Positions 12,046 to 23,399 of a stretch of 64,000 nucleotides of DNA are shown here, one piece after another. The stretch comes from Steinernema hermaphroditum (Eukaryota > Nematoda > Chromadorea > Rhabditida > Steinernematidae). The translations under genes were made by a program, and so were the position numbers. Numbering within the stretch: the first letter of the stretch is position 1; the number at the start of each line of letters is the position of its first letter. The stretch lies in contig CM059622.1 of NCBI GenBank assembly GCA_030435675.1, positions 2,480,001 to 2,544,000 on the forward strand, in the 5' to 3' direction. A model generated the notes under the pieces. It had not been told where the DNA came from. It worked only from the letters and a program-made list of their open reading frames with translations, and did no database searches.

Positions 12046-12159
12046 CGAGAAAAGTGATCAAGTCGCCGCCGGGAGCTGCGCGGATAGCAATGTAAAGCCT
12101 GGCCATGGAAAAAAGAGTTCATCGGTGATCATAATGAGCTCGGACTCAGCGCTGCCGAG

Positions 12160-13727
12160 GTCATGGAGGGGAGGAATTGAACAATATGATGGAGCACGAT
12201 TTTCAATAGCAATGGCAAGCGAGGAAGGCGACACGATGGCGGAGCTAGAAGTAGAGGAATACCTGTAGCTCAGAAGGGAGAGCGCTGGTCTCTAGAAGAT
12301 GAGATTGGCGACACGACTTTCCGTCAGGCACTAAGGAGAGAAAGAGAGGAATCAAACTGGGTCACCCGATCAGAATACTCGTGACACATGCTCGCGAAGT
12401 GAAGGCGCGCCAGTCGGTAGACTTTCTGGAGCGCTGCGTGACCTCGCGGCGAAATTTGGTCACCCGAATATTACAATTATTGGAGTGCGGGCTGGACACT
12501 TAGTCGCGACCATCGTCGTTCTTCATATTTCGCGGACACGCTTTTCTGTCGCGCGCTGTGTGTCCGGTCGACTTCCCCGGCTCGCCTATATCATCGCCTG
12601 TGCACATTTCGATTTACTTGGGGACTATCACTTGGAAAAGGCGTCGTCTTTTGTCATAGTTCCATTGTGAGTGGTGGATCGACTACGCTATCTAGAAATG
12701 TAGTTTCTTTTAGTGACGTTTTTGGTCAATTTTCTAAAAATTCTGCCTTGTTTCGAGAAAACTTATTCTGAATTTAGGATATAAGAAGGAATACGATACT
12801 AAAACTCCAGATGTGTTATCAAAGGTGGCATCCCAGATGTCGGCTTTTACCACACACATCGTCTTGCCCGGCAAATAAAAGAGGTAGAAATCGATGCTCC
12901 GTCCATCAGACCGATGGATGCCTTGTCGGGCGACTTCGTTGCACGCGTTTTAGCTAACGTTTCAGCACAGTCTTATCACTGTCGGTCATTGCTTTTGTAA
13001 TGATTTCATTCCCGCAACGGCTGAGACAATCGAAATGTTGGAAGAAGCGATTTCGAACAGCTGCATTAGGATCGGCGAATCCGTGGGTCGGAGTGCTCTC
13101 ACAATGAGCGAAGGATTCTCAGCGCCATTCCAGCTGCAATTCATCTCTACTGTGCCGTGTACCCGACCCGTGTACCTGCTTTATTTCCCTCTCCTATTCC
13201 CATGTTTCTTTCACCATATAACCCAAATACATGCTTCTGATAAGACCACCATGTAGCAAAGGGCATTACATAGCACGGAGGGGAAACACGAGTAAATGCC
13301 GTGTCGCAGACACGACAGACCGAGGCTTCTTTGGGAGTGACGATGGAGATAAGTGCTACTTTCTCGAAGTGGAAGGAAAGAACAACTCTAGCGCAAGAAC
13401 AGCGCATTTTGACCTTATAAAAGGATTGTACGGAAATGTCTGGAGTCTCATACAGTCACAAAGAGCATGACAGCCGTAACCCTCAGAACGATTCTTATTT
13501 ACGCCTTGCTGTTCAGTTCTGTAGGCTTCTGCTGCCGTTACGTGTATTGCATCTTTGCACTTTCCCGGTACGTGATACATTTCATAATTTTTGACCATAT
13601 CTGGTGAATTAAACCACAAAAACAAGGCTATAGACTCAAGCATGCCATCGATCTCCGCACTTTGTAACTCGTAGTAGTTGCTAAAGCATTTATACAGAAA
13701 TCACGGAAATATCGTCAAGATAAGTGC
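12160..13727. other. Intergenic
   Basis: Several 60-95 codon frames occur, none with recognisable domains or matched splice sites. TGTAGCTCAGAAGGGAGAGCG at 12264 looks like a tRNA A box, but no B box or acceptor stem follows. Confidence 0.4.
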
Positions 13728-13983
13728 TCATCCAAAGTTGACACACATCGGAATGGCCTGGCAATCCTCGCACCACGTGTTTGGCATGGTGATACACTGG
13801 CTGGGGAAGTCGCAGTGATGGTCGTGACAGGCTAAATACCGTACTCCTTATCGCTCATTTGGCACACTCACGATTCTGCTGTTCGAGGGACTCATAGAGA
13901 GTTTCGAGTTTGTTTCTAAGATCTCGCGCCTTCACTACAGAAAACACAAAAAAGGCGACGATGAGTAATTGAAGGAAGTTCAT
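13728..13983 (-). CDS. Small secreted cysteine-rich peptide
   Basis: Two exons (13983-13872 and 13831-13728) with a 40-bp GTGAGT..TTTAG intron give 71 residues. Residues 1-19 are a clear signal peptide (MNFLQLLIVAFFVFSVVKA). A charged helical-looking segment follows (to about 37), then a compact module with six cysteines in the pattern C-x4-C-x5-C-x7-C-x2-C-x6-C, ending CVNFG. A TATATAAA-type box lies about 35-45 bp upstream of the ATG (14017-14026). I do not recognise the family. Secretion is inferred from the leader; six cysteines suggest three disulfides. Confidence 0.7.
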
Positions 13984-14016
13984 CACTGACCGACTGGTCC
14001 GAAGGCTCCGTGGCGC

Positions 14017-14026
14017 GTTTATATAG
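14017..14026 (-). promoter_or_regulatory. TATA-like box of the secreted peptide gene
   Basis: On the minus strand the sequence reads TCTATATAAACGC, about 35 bp upstream of the start codon, leaving a short 5' leader. Confidence 0.4.
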
Positions 14027-14159
14027 ACAGACGACTTGTGTGTTCGACGCGAACAGAGGTCGTAGATCACCCCGTGGGGTGCGGGACACCCGGGTTCGCG
14101 CGTGCTCCATCTGATCTTTTACAATTATAGTTTATTAAATTTCACTCATTTTCTCCTTT

Positions 14160-14440
14160 TGGAAAGAAACAGTCTACTCCAAGATCTACTATGGAAACAA
14201 GGGAGCCGCCATTCTTGGAGTATCTGACGAATTTAGGCGGTTGTCAAGTTCCAGCAAGGAGTACCCAGGTGGAAGACTAAAAACTGTGACGTCAGCGTTT
14301 TGGTCGAATGCGGCTTTTTGGTTTTCTCGCACCTTCCGCTATGTTCGTAAAAACATTGGCTCGCGAGAAAAACGTCATACGGTAGGTGAAAGTGTGTGCT
14401 CGTGATCTGTTCTTTGATCGGGGACGGAAGAGGACCTAGT
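14160..14440 (+). repeat. Dispersed repeat R1, copy 2
   Basis: Second copy of the repeat at 9957-10240, sharing ACTGTGACGTCAGCGTT, the TTCGTAAA..ACATTGGCTCG block and the GGTAGGTGAAAGTGTG block. Non-coding. Confidence 0.7.
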
Positions 14441-15597
14441 GCTTGTTACCAAATCCCCGTTCTTCACAATCAGAAACGTTTGAGTTGTCGTATGCGTTCA
14501 CCGAGAGACTGAAACGAGATTGAAACACATACTCCGGTCCGGATTGATAGCTTTGATAAGCACGCGAGATTGAAACTATGCAGTTGTATGTAAATTTCGT
14601 AATCTTTCCGAATAACAACATAAAGAGTCCAAATGAATGTGTATTGAACACATAATGTGACTAATAATATTGAACTAATAATGTGACCTACATTCAACCC
14701 AAAACAACAAAGTTCAGGTGGGATAGGCCGGCCGTGTTAAAGTCGATCGCACAATTAATACTATAGTATTAATACAATATGATACTACGGTAATTTCAAG
14801 GGGAGCAGATGGGATTGCTATGTTCTACTCGGATGTCGTCTAGTTCACAGAAGAAAGAATGGAACCAGCGACTACGGTGGAATATTTCTTTCTTGTGCAT
14901 TTTAAGATATCCTGCTTGATGTAGTGCCATTAAATCGAGAATATGAACCGCGTGAAACTCGCGCTTATTGCTTACTTTTAATGGAATTCTGAGCCCCTTA
15001 AGAACGTCAATTCTGTTAAGTGTAAAGGGTCCCACGATTCAGCTTGCTTTCTCACTTCCCTGTTGCCCTTTTAGTCACAAAAACAGCCTAAACACGTCAA
15101 CGTACACGTCGACTTTTCGTCGTATTCTAGACGTTCACACCCAGTACTTACTGGTCTCCACACCTCCATGTACGAAATGGTTCAAAACAGCACTGACAGC
15201 TAATTTAACCCGGACTCGTAGTTTCTGGCCGCGAGTAATGGTGTTCTTTTGAAGCAGTTATTAGCGCGTTTTCTGCGATTTGCTTTCTATTTGTACTTAC
15301 CTATAATGAAAATGCTTTCATTTGTGTCTCTTGCGATCGGTCGGCTCACTCTCTCTGAGGTCCACAAAATGAATGAACATATATGACGTCAGACGCCTAA
15401 GAGAAATTGATACATTACGAGAAATGAACTCGAATAATAGCTCCTATAATAGCTGCCCTTTTACGCAACAGAAAATTTGCTATAATTGGCCTTTTCACTT
15501 CACTGTTGTTGCGCTTGTACACCCCATCCAGTGACATCTCATCTCCTACCCACATCTAAAAGACCTCCATTTTCATTTGAACTTTTCAGGGCTCCTT
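14441..15597. other. Intergenic
   Basis: A 79-codon minus frame at 14796-15035 (MGPFTLNRIDVLKGLRIPLK start) looks protein-like in composition, but I cannot place exons or a family. The rest is AT-rich upstream DNA of the Srg gene. Confidence 0.35.
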
Positions 15598-16623
15598 ATG
15601 AATACCGAAGTCCTCCTCTTCATACTTAGTCTTCTCTACGGAATCCCATCCTTCGTACTCTATGTGATAATACTTTACCAGCTCATCCGACCCAAATATC
15701 AAAAGCGCTTCAAAAATCCCTTCTTTCGCCTCTGCTTCCTAATTGGAGTCGTGGTCGGCTTTCAGCCTCCATAATCCATCATAATGCACCCATTTTTCAG
15801 GACTGCGTTGGTTATCTCATCTTCTACATCTTCTTCACCCTCCCCATATATTCGATGTTCTCTTTCTTCTTCGGCTCGTCGCTTTTCTTCCCAACTCCCT
15901 TCACCACGGCCGTCTACTTCGCCGCTCATCTCATCAGCAATATCCAAGTTTTTGGGAACTGCTTCTTCACCCTCAACCGTTTTACGGCCATTACAGTACC
16001 CACATACCACGACTGTATATGGAAAAGGGGCTTGCATATCGCCATCTTTATCACTGTACTGGCAGCTTTTATGCCTATTTGGCAGCTTTCCACCACAGTC
16101 GTCTGGTACACGCCGCTTCAAGAAGAGTTCCCAGAGCGTGGCTTTGCCATGACGCTGGACAACTTCAAGTACCCTGACTTCAGCCTTAGTTTCCACATGT
16201 TTCCCAGCAACGTCGTCGCCTGTCTCCTCTGTCTTCTCATGAACCTTACTTCCTCTATTGTCCTTGTTTGCCGCGGTGCTCAACCTGTACGACGAAACGC
16301 CCAATTGGGGCTCTTCCTAATAACGTGTGTCATCTTCCTGGTCCAAAGTACACACAGCGTTCTTCAGGTTTGCCTATTTTACTAACTATACATCACATCT
16401 TTACACATTCCAGTTTCTCTTCTACAACTCAATGAGAGTGAATGATTTCAAGCAGGTTCTGAGGCTCTACGTTTTTGCGCCGTGGATCAACGATCTCAAG
16501 TACCTTTCACCGCCGTGGGTCCTCATCATCATTTCGCTTTCTGTCCGCAGAAGCGTATTCCAATCCTTTCAGAGGATAAAAGTGTTAGGTTGTAATAGGG
16601 TTAAGCCTTTGAATGCTAAATGA
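15598..16623 (+). CDS. Serpentine chemoreceptor, Srg superfamily (Srg/Srv-like)
   Basis: Exons 15598-15753, 15801-16367 and 16414-16623 give 310 residues with seven hydrophobic segments. Features seen: LLYGIPSFVLYVIILYQLI as TM1; FFRLCF..DCVGYLIFYIFF as TM2; a CFFTLNRFTAITVP..H..IW element at the end of TM3, the hallmark of Srg-type receptors; FAPWINDLKYLSPPWVLIII as TM7; a short cytosolic tail. The first donor is a weak GTCGGC; GTGGTC three bases earlier is possible. A TTTTCAG lies ten bases before the ATG, so the transcript could be trans-spliced there. Srg versus Srv cannot be settled by eye. Confidence 0.8.
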
Positions 16624-17015
16624 TATCTTGCATCTTTTGAGTAAAAGCCTTGACCAAGTAACAACATGTGACTTTAAGAAGGTGATGCCCCACACATCTA
16701 TCTACTGTGATCTTGTCAGGATGGAGCCCATTTCGCAATTCGCTCCAGTAGTACGGAAGCTCATGATTTAGACAGTCAGGGCGGATGTTCATACTCCCTA
16801 GATGTTTTAGAGCTGAAACTTCGGATGTGAATCCATTGTCGTCAGGGGTGGTTTCAGCGTCTTCACAAAAACCACGCTTGCCTTCTGCCCTCCAAAGATG
16901 AAGAGCTTTCTGTCTCATCATCCGACACTGCCGAATCGTTTGTTTAATTTATTAACATCAATATAAACACAACAGATGGAAACACAAATGTAGGTGAACC
17001 ACACCATGGGCTGAA
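16624..17015. other. Intergenic between convergent genes
   Basis: Separates the 3' ends of the Srg receptor and the minus-strand membrane protein. No gene supported. Confidence 0.4.
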
Positions 17016-18645
17016 TCATGAGATATAGTCCTTTATTTTATCCCGCCAACCCTCCGTTTTCGATAGTTTTCCGATGCAAAGGCTAAGACATAGCAATGTC
17101 GATAGAAGGACGAAAATCGCAAGAGTAAAACAAACAAGAACCAAGAATATAGCAAGAAGAAGAAATAACGGTCCAGGGATTAGAATGCAGAAAATAGTAA
17201 CAGCACGGTCAATTCTTGCAGTTGAACGTGGGTATTGTTCACCTGGGGGAATGCAAGAGGTCACTTGCATCATAATAGCGACTCGAATGCGGTCAAGGAT
17301 TTCGTCGTAGTCCAGTGTTTCTGAATTCGAGCGGTACACCAAGCATGACTCTTTGATTCCAGGGGTATGCGCTGACGAGTAGGATTTCCAAAATTCTTCT
17401 AAACAGGAGAATTGTAAAAGAAGAGGATAGCTGTCGTACTCGCTAGCGATTTAAGATTGTCAAGCATATCCAAGGAATTGATAGCATCCAATACTCTTCT
17501 ATCAGCCGAGATGAGAATGTCCTCGAAATCGGAAAGCCTGGTTTTCCAAGGCTGGACAAGGAAACTGGCGGTGAAATTCTGCAGCTTTCTGGCTCTTATA
17601 AAAGTCATCGTTCTCATGTAGATTTCCACCAATTTCCCCACTTCGTCTTCGGTTGCGTTGTTGAGAACGGCAGTGGAAAGGAAAGCGTAACTCTACAAAA
17701 CTGAGATATATTTCAAAAGAGACCACGAGAGACAATACCTGCTTTTCCCTGAAGTCGTCCAACTGCTCAGAGGTTATGCCGGCGATACTCTCCATTTCTG
17801 CATCGTGGTCGTCCAGGAGGCCAAGCAACTCTTGACTCTTTTCAGCGTTGGACGTTATCTTTATCTGGCTTGCAAACCACCTGCTAAGCTCATAGTCAAA
17901 GTGATTGCCAAACTTTTCATCGTATTCATTGAGAAAGGAAAGCAATTCGAGGTTGTTTGAAACCGCGGACCCTGAAAAGATGAAATAGATTATTCGTTAG
18001 GTTGGCAAATTTTAGCCAAATTGCGTGTGGGAACGGCTAAGCTATGACTGATTTCTCTGTTTTTTTAAAGTGTGAAACTGAAGTGGAGAGACAAAAGGCC
18101 TGTCCATCAACGCTGTGCTAAAGGATTACGATACATTAACGTACGGGGAAAGCATAAGTCCATTTCTAAAACGTGCAGATGCGGATCGATCAGTCATGTG
18201 AAGCAGAATGACTATGTGAGCAAAGAAGACCTCCCTTAAAACATTAACCCCACAGAAGGTGACTCATTTGATTCACTATTCACAGTCGATCATTTTTGAA
18301 AACAAACAAGGAGATTACGCAGTACTACAGTTATTCATAACAACCGGTTTATCAAAAAGCACCCTGTAACTCACGTTCAGTCTCAGTAGGACTCAGGACG
18401 ACGAAGTAGATGTAAATGACGGCACCGATGTAGTAAAATGCCAAAAAAACATAATAAGTCACGGATTTCTTTCTTTTCCGGGATCTCTTCGGTCTTTTTC
18501 GGTATATCCTTTTCGTTATAGGCCGACATGGCCGAACGGCCGTCCGCGTGCGAGGGGAGTGCGCACAAGACTGCACAGATCGATAGCGACGCAAGACGAA
18601 GCTAGGCGCACCACATCGCCTGTCTAGCGTCATATGCAAATACAT
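17016..18645 (-). CDS. Unrecognised multi-pass membrane protein
   Basis: Exons 18645-18375, 17971-17739, 17692-17440 and 17398-17016 join in phase (379 residues with the most upstream start). A basic N-terminus precedes one TM (YYVFLAFYYIGAVIYIYFVV). A region of about 230 residues follows with charged helices and N-glycosylation sequons (NNAT, NFT), then two close hydrophobic segments near the C-terminus (AVTIFCILIPGPLFLLLAIF and the next 25 residues). I know no family for it. The start is doubtful: a second frame, MSAYNEKDIPKKTEEIPEKK, looks like a more natural N-terminus and would join the TM with a one-base shift near 18475, so a sequence error or frameshift may sit there. Confidence 0.6.
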
Positions 18646-18769
18646 AGATGCTCGCTCCTATAGATGCTTCTGATGGATCCATCTGCGAAGCATCCGACTA
18701 GCACTTATTTCGGACGATCAGCAACGATATCGCAAGAAAGCACTTCAATTCAAACGAAAAGGTCAACAA

Positions 18770-18953
18770 GTGGATCCAGGAATTTTTGACTCCAAATCTG
18801 GCACTTTCTATGAACGTGGGATCCGGCTTCTGCCCGTGAAGTGGATTTGAAGTTGTGCAATCTAATGGTGATTATATTGAGTGAAATATTTGTTGGGATA
18901 TAGGGATAAAAGTTGCATTTTTAAAATAAGACATTTTCAACTTTCCAACCCAA
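18770..18953 (+). mobile_element. mariner relic (3' end)
   Basis: Translates in fragments as FFDSK..GTFYERGIRLLPVKW, the C-terminus of mariner transposases, followed by a degraded stretch and the terminal sequence AACTTTCCAACCCAA then TA at 18954. No left end found. Confidence 0.5.
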
Positions 18954-19427
18954 TAGCTTCATTTTTAACATAACGTTGGTGAACTTGAACACTGCTGCAA
19001 TAAATTGTGGCAATTTTATGATGCTGCACTTTATCTGGGCCACCCTGTAAGTAAGCAATATCAGCTTTTAACGAGTGCCGGAAAAAGTTACATCTTTTAA
19101 GTCGGTCTTATTTTGGCTGAATATTCAAAAAGGGCTCCTTCTTATTCTTTAAGGCAAACGGAGGTCAATAATCACTTTACATGTTGTTGGCACATAAAAT
19201 TTGCATTCTATCTTTGGCTTCTGGAACCCGATGAACCCGGATCACGTCATCCTGTTTCTTATCAGCTTTTTGATATCAGGCATGAGCTCGACGGCGGTGT
19301 AGATATAGTGTGTCACGCTGTGTGTCATGCTGCGTGTGAAAAAAATTATTGATCTCATTATGCCTGCGAGTGTTTCTTTTATAGAAATGAAGCTACCGAT
19401 GCCTACAATGTGCCCTTCTCCGTTTAG

Positions 19428-20049
19428 ATGTGGATAGCGAAAACACTCCTTGTCTTGAACATCATTTTCTCTGCGACATCTGTTATCTTAATCTCCATAA
19501 TCCTTGTAAAGATAAACAACAATTGGGAGGCGCTGGTCCACTTCGTTTACGATGGCGGCGACGTCTCTGGAACCTACGCGAACTTGTGCGCCTTCACTGG
19601 CCTTTTATCATTCGAAATATTTGTTCATGTCGTCATGATCGCTGCATTATATACGAAGACTCGTATTTTCCTATTTTCTGCTATTCTGGCCGTGGTAAAT
19701 GTAAGACAACCAAGCCTACATTTGTGACTTTATTTATTTATAGGTAATTGCGCTTTTCACATACATCTTCCTGAGTTTTGAGCTCATTATTATCGACGGC
19801 CTCGATTACATGAACTCGTTCTTGAAAACTGGTAGGCACATACCGAGAAATATTAATGCTGCAGTATGTTTAGATACCCTTGGTCATAGCCTCTACGGTA
19901 TTGTTTGTTGTGGTGGCATTCTGAGACTGACCGAAAGCGTGCACTTCTCAAAAATCTGTGTCAGAATAAGAAGAGAAAGTAGAAGAAGAGAGGAGGCGAG
20001 AAAGAATAGTGGAGACAATGCAAGCAGTACTGATGAAGACTGGTTCTAA
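19428..20049 (+). CDS. Four-TM protein (family member C)
   Basis: Exons 19428-19700 and 19744-20049 give 191 residues. Hydrophobic segments at about 5-27, 52-75, 81-108 and 135-155, followed by a basic then acidic tail (RRESRRREEARKNSGDN..DEDWF) without a PY motif. The ATG directly follows a TTTAG acceptor, so either the mRNA is trans-spliced there or a tiny upstream exon exists as in other members. TAATAAATA at the stop supplies a polyadenylation signal. Function unknown; grouped by topology, size and the intron at the TM2/TM3 boundary. Confidence 0.6.
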
Positions 20050-20173
20050 TAAATATATTATAAGTAGATTTGTGATTAAATTGTGGCGAAATGGTCCCTC
20101 ATTTGTGCCGGGGGTGATCCGTTCGCTCTCCCAGAACTGAGTTGGCTGTTCATGGCCGTCACCCCGACTCCTG

Positions 20174-20662
20174 TTTACGAGTTTACGAGTTTATCTTCTC
20201 GTATCGAAGGCTTACACCTTGCGAGACGTCATATATGCACAAAAAGGCACTAATCACACCGTAGTCGCTGATTTTCCTCTGGCTTCGGCTGGAGATGGCA
20301 TCGGAGAAGAACGATCAGTGGTCCCATTAGTATGCGCGGGCGTTGAACTGACGAAGAGCTTGAATCAAGTCGCAGCGGACGGAGCGGGATCCCACCTTCA
20401 GCTGGCAGCGCAGACGTCGGAGTTGCAACGCTTCTTCGGCTTCTCTGGAGGCGCGGGTGGAGTCGGGCGGTTGTGACGGTCTTCTTGGCAAGACGGTGGA
20501 ACTACGGCTCCCTGGTGTTCCAGGCCTTCTGGGAGCCGGGGCGATCATTGTGCCAACAACGACGGCCGAGAACGACCGCTCACTTAGCTCATTCGGCTCA
20601 GACAGCCTCAGAGAGAGAGCGAGTGGACGACCCGACCGATCGCTGGGGACACAAATGAAAGA
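20174..20662 (+). mobile_element. Retroposon-like element E1, copy 1
   Basis: 489 bp flanked by the direct repeat CCGACTCCTG at 20164-20173 and 20663-20672. It starts TTTACGAGTTTACGAGTTTA and ends ACACAAATGAAAGA. No inverted termini. Related copies are at 42329-42924 (same strand) and about 20985-21178 (opposite strand). Open frames inside are long because the sequence is GC-rich; I see no transposase or reverse transcriptase motif. Confidence 0.65.
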
Positions 20663-20984
20663 CCGACTCCTGGAATACCAAAAAGCTGTAATTCCAACCG
20701 TTGAAGACCACCTGCGCCGCCCACTTAAGCTCAAGGTTAGCTGCAATTCCGAGGTCTGCAATGCCAGCTATTGCAATGATTGAGGATCCTTCTCCTTCCG
20801 CGCGCTACATTATTTCGACGCCAACAGAATCAGCTCCTCGGTGCCCGCGCAAGCTGATCGGACTGCTTTATTCCTATCGAATTTCGCCTACTCCACCGAA
20901 GATCCTTAGCTTCCTTTAGATGTGGCACATGTTCACCGAGAATTGATTTGGCGATAAATAAAAATATTTATTGAATAAAATTCG

Positions 20985-21178
20985 GCAGGATTCAGCCTCC
21001 TCGCCACTTCAACACCCGTGCACCCTGGAGCGACCGCTGATCACTCTGCTCGGATATCGTCTGCAGCCGTAACCAGAAGAAGATCAACGCCATCGGTGTG
21101 ATTATTGCTTACTTGTGCATGTATGAGACGTCTCGCAAGGCGAAAGCCTTTCATACGTGAAGATAAACTAAACTAAAC
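20985..21178 (-). mobile_element. Element E1, truncated inverted copy
   Basis: Read on the minus strand it begins AGTTTAGTTTAGTTTATCTT and continues through CCTTGCGAGACGTC and GCAC..TAATCACACCG, parallel to the first 190 bp of E1. Similarity fades toward 20985. Confidence 0.6.
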
Positions 21179-22644
21179 TTAAAAAATATGTCTATAAATT
21201 AATATAGGTGTTTCGTGTGATAATAGAGCCTGATCGTCCTTCTTATTTCCTCAAACGGTCTAACACAATATGTATGCATGCAGGATTTATTTAAATGTTC
21301 AAGAATGAGTCAATAAGTACACGCAAATGGGTAATTACAAATGCTTAGTCACCACCCAGACCACGAGATCACCGATGACAGTGCTGTGTAAATATCGATT
21401 TTCGACTTCAGTAGGGAGCGATCTGATAACAAGGACACTGGAGCGATTGACCACCCGTGGAAGAGATGAAAAAGGCCGAGGTAAGCGAATGCGACTTTAG
21501 CAATCAGATAACGTTCTATACTGTTTCATATTGAAATAAGCGATATTGCCATTTTGGTGTAAATGACGGCCCTAGCTCTAGCAATCAGATCACTCCAGGT
21601 CACGTTTTTTTTTTGCGTAGGTGGATTAAGTAATAGGAGTGGAATCATGGTTATACGTCGGTTTTGGCAGGACATGCCTGATTGATTACTACCATTTCAT
21701 ATTTCGTGTATCTGCTTTATAAACCCTATCCACTACACGATGTTTTGATCAGCCAAATCGGCGCAGATAACTTGGAGTTGTTCCTTTGTTAGGAGCAGGT
21801 TGTACAGGTAGAGTAGACAAGTTTGAAAAAAGGGAAACGTAGGAATCTTCTTCAGTCCAGCGGTTTTGTTGGAAAAATCTTGACATCATCATTTTGGGGA
21901 CAAAATGCGGAAGGAAGATGGCTGGTCTTTAGAAATTCCATTTGACTACCCTGAAATTCAGAAAATCAACTATAGAAAAACAAAAGGGCTGAAGTTGGTT
22001 GTGGAGCGGACATAGCTCTTGCGAATCGTATAGTAGACGTCACAATAAATGAAGAAGACTTTAACAAAAAGATTTAAAAACCGACAGAACTTTCTCCTCA
22101 ATTTTCTTCAGTTACTACTAGGACTCTCGACATGACCAATCTAGCATCCTAACCATTTATGTAGACAGGTAAGCTTGTAGTACAAAGTTTAAACCGTCCA
22201 ATACTAGATGATCACAACAGAGAAGTTAATAGATACAGTTAACTCTCTGCCCCACGACGAAAAAAACCAAAAGATTTGGTGACTTTTCTTGGTGGGTCAA
22301 GTAGTACTCGGGGTGGGAAAACACATGTAGTCCACTTAAATTATTCCGAACATTCCGGCCGAACGGCTTTTCAGATGGAGATACCCCGAGTGCCCTGCAG
22401 TAAAATAAAATGGTTCTTACAAAACAAGCTAAAAATGACTCAAAAACTAATGCTCACAAATGAGGCTAAAAGTGACCAAAAACTGTAAAGAAACGCAGGG
22501 CCCAGCATCTTCAGAGATTAGGCGATAGCGGAGAAGTCACATCCGTACTGTCGGAGTCGTGTCCTTCACAATGTTGCAAAAAAGAATATCGGATAATAAG
22601 TTAAACATTTTTCAAACAGCTGAACCTCATCATTACTATTTCAG
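21179..22644. other. Intergenic with repeats
   Basis: AT-rich. 22130-22250 is one copy of a dispersed repeat also at 24488-24605. The missing first exon of the gene at 22645 should lie in the right part; I could not identify it. Confidence 0.4.
22130..22250 (+). repeat. Dispersed repeat R2, copy 1
   Basis: Shares GACCAATC(T/C)AGCATCCTAACCA, TATGTAGAC-like and CAAGCTTGTA(G/A)TACAA blocks with 24488-24605 over about 120 bp in the same orientation. Confidence 0.6.
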
Positions 22645-23384
22645 ATAAACCGTGCATTCCCAACGGCTGCATTCAGCATGACGCTCTGTGTCATCGACAT
22701 GATATGCGTGATTGCTTCACACTTCAAGCTGCAGCACAACGGCCAGAATCTTGAAAAAACAGATCAAATGCGCCTGGCGGCAATAGTGTTCCTATGCTTG
22801 CTGGTCGCAGAGCTCTTCCTTCACTTTTTTGTCGTTCTTTGCTTCAGATTTTCAAAGAACGAGTGGCTTCTCATTCGATCACTGGCTGTTTTCGCCTTTT
22901 ATGAGGTACCTGATCATGATAAACAAGTATCATGTTGCTCTTGTAGATCGTGACGGTAGTCATCTATGCCTTCTTTGGATCGATTGCTTTCTTCAGGTTC
23001 TTACCTTTCCTAAGTATGTTGGACATAGGTCATAGAATCGTAGCTATTGCTTTAGGCGGTTGGCTCATAGCAGCGTTTGTCATAACCACCGTCTACACTG
23101 GTGTCAAGCTCTTCACCGTTTTGTCGTTCTACAAGCTATTCCACGTGAAGAGAGAGCTTTGGATTCGGCGTGCTGCCACTGTGCGATACGAAAGAAGAAT
23201 GAACGCTGCTCGTAGAGCACAAATGGATACGGTGGTGTTACCGTATTCGAGAGACACTCCTCCGGCTTATGTGGAAGAAGAGACCGTGAGGAGTCTTGAT
23301 GGTCCTCCTGAATATAGCGAGCAGCTCCCACCAGATTATGATACTATCGTAAATGGAGGTCGCAATGGACATAAAGAAATATAG
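22645..23384 (+). CDS. Four-TM protein with three PPxY motifs (family member D, 5' exon not found)
   Basis: Exons 22645-22905 and 22947-23384. The first visible exon opens after a TTTCAG in phase 0 (INRAFPTAAFSMTLC), as in other members where a tiny start exon precedes it, so the ATG exon is missing from my model. Four TM segments are followed by a long basic then acidic tail with TPPAY, GPPEY and LPPDY, three consecutive WW-domain ligands within 35 residues. This is the strongest candidate in the window for a Nedd4-type ligase adaptor; that role is inference. About 233 residues without the start exon. Confidence 0.72.
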
Positions 23385-23399
23385 TTATTTGGTCAGGTC

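Noticed and set aside
12264..12300. tRNA candidate (TAGCTCAGAAGGGAGAGCG)
   Set aside because: No T arm, B box or pairing acceptor stem.
13035..13643. Overlapping frames of 73-95 codons on both strands
   Set aside because: No conserved content or exon borders; VCRVCDTAF on the minus strand looks zinc-finger-like but the second half is missing.
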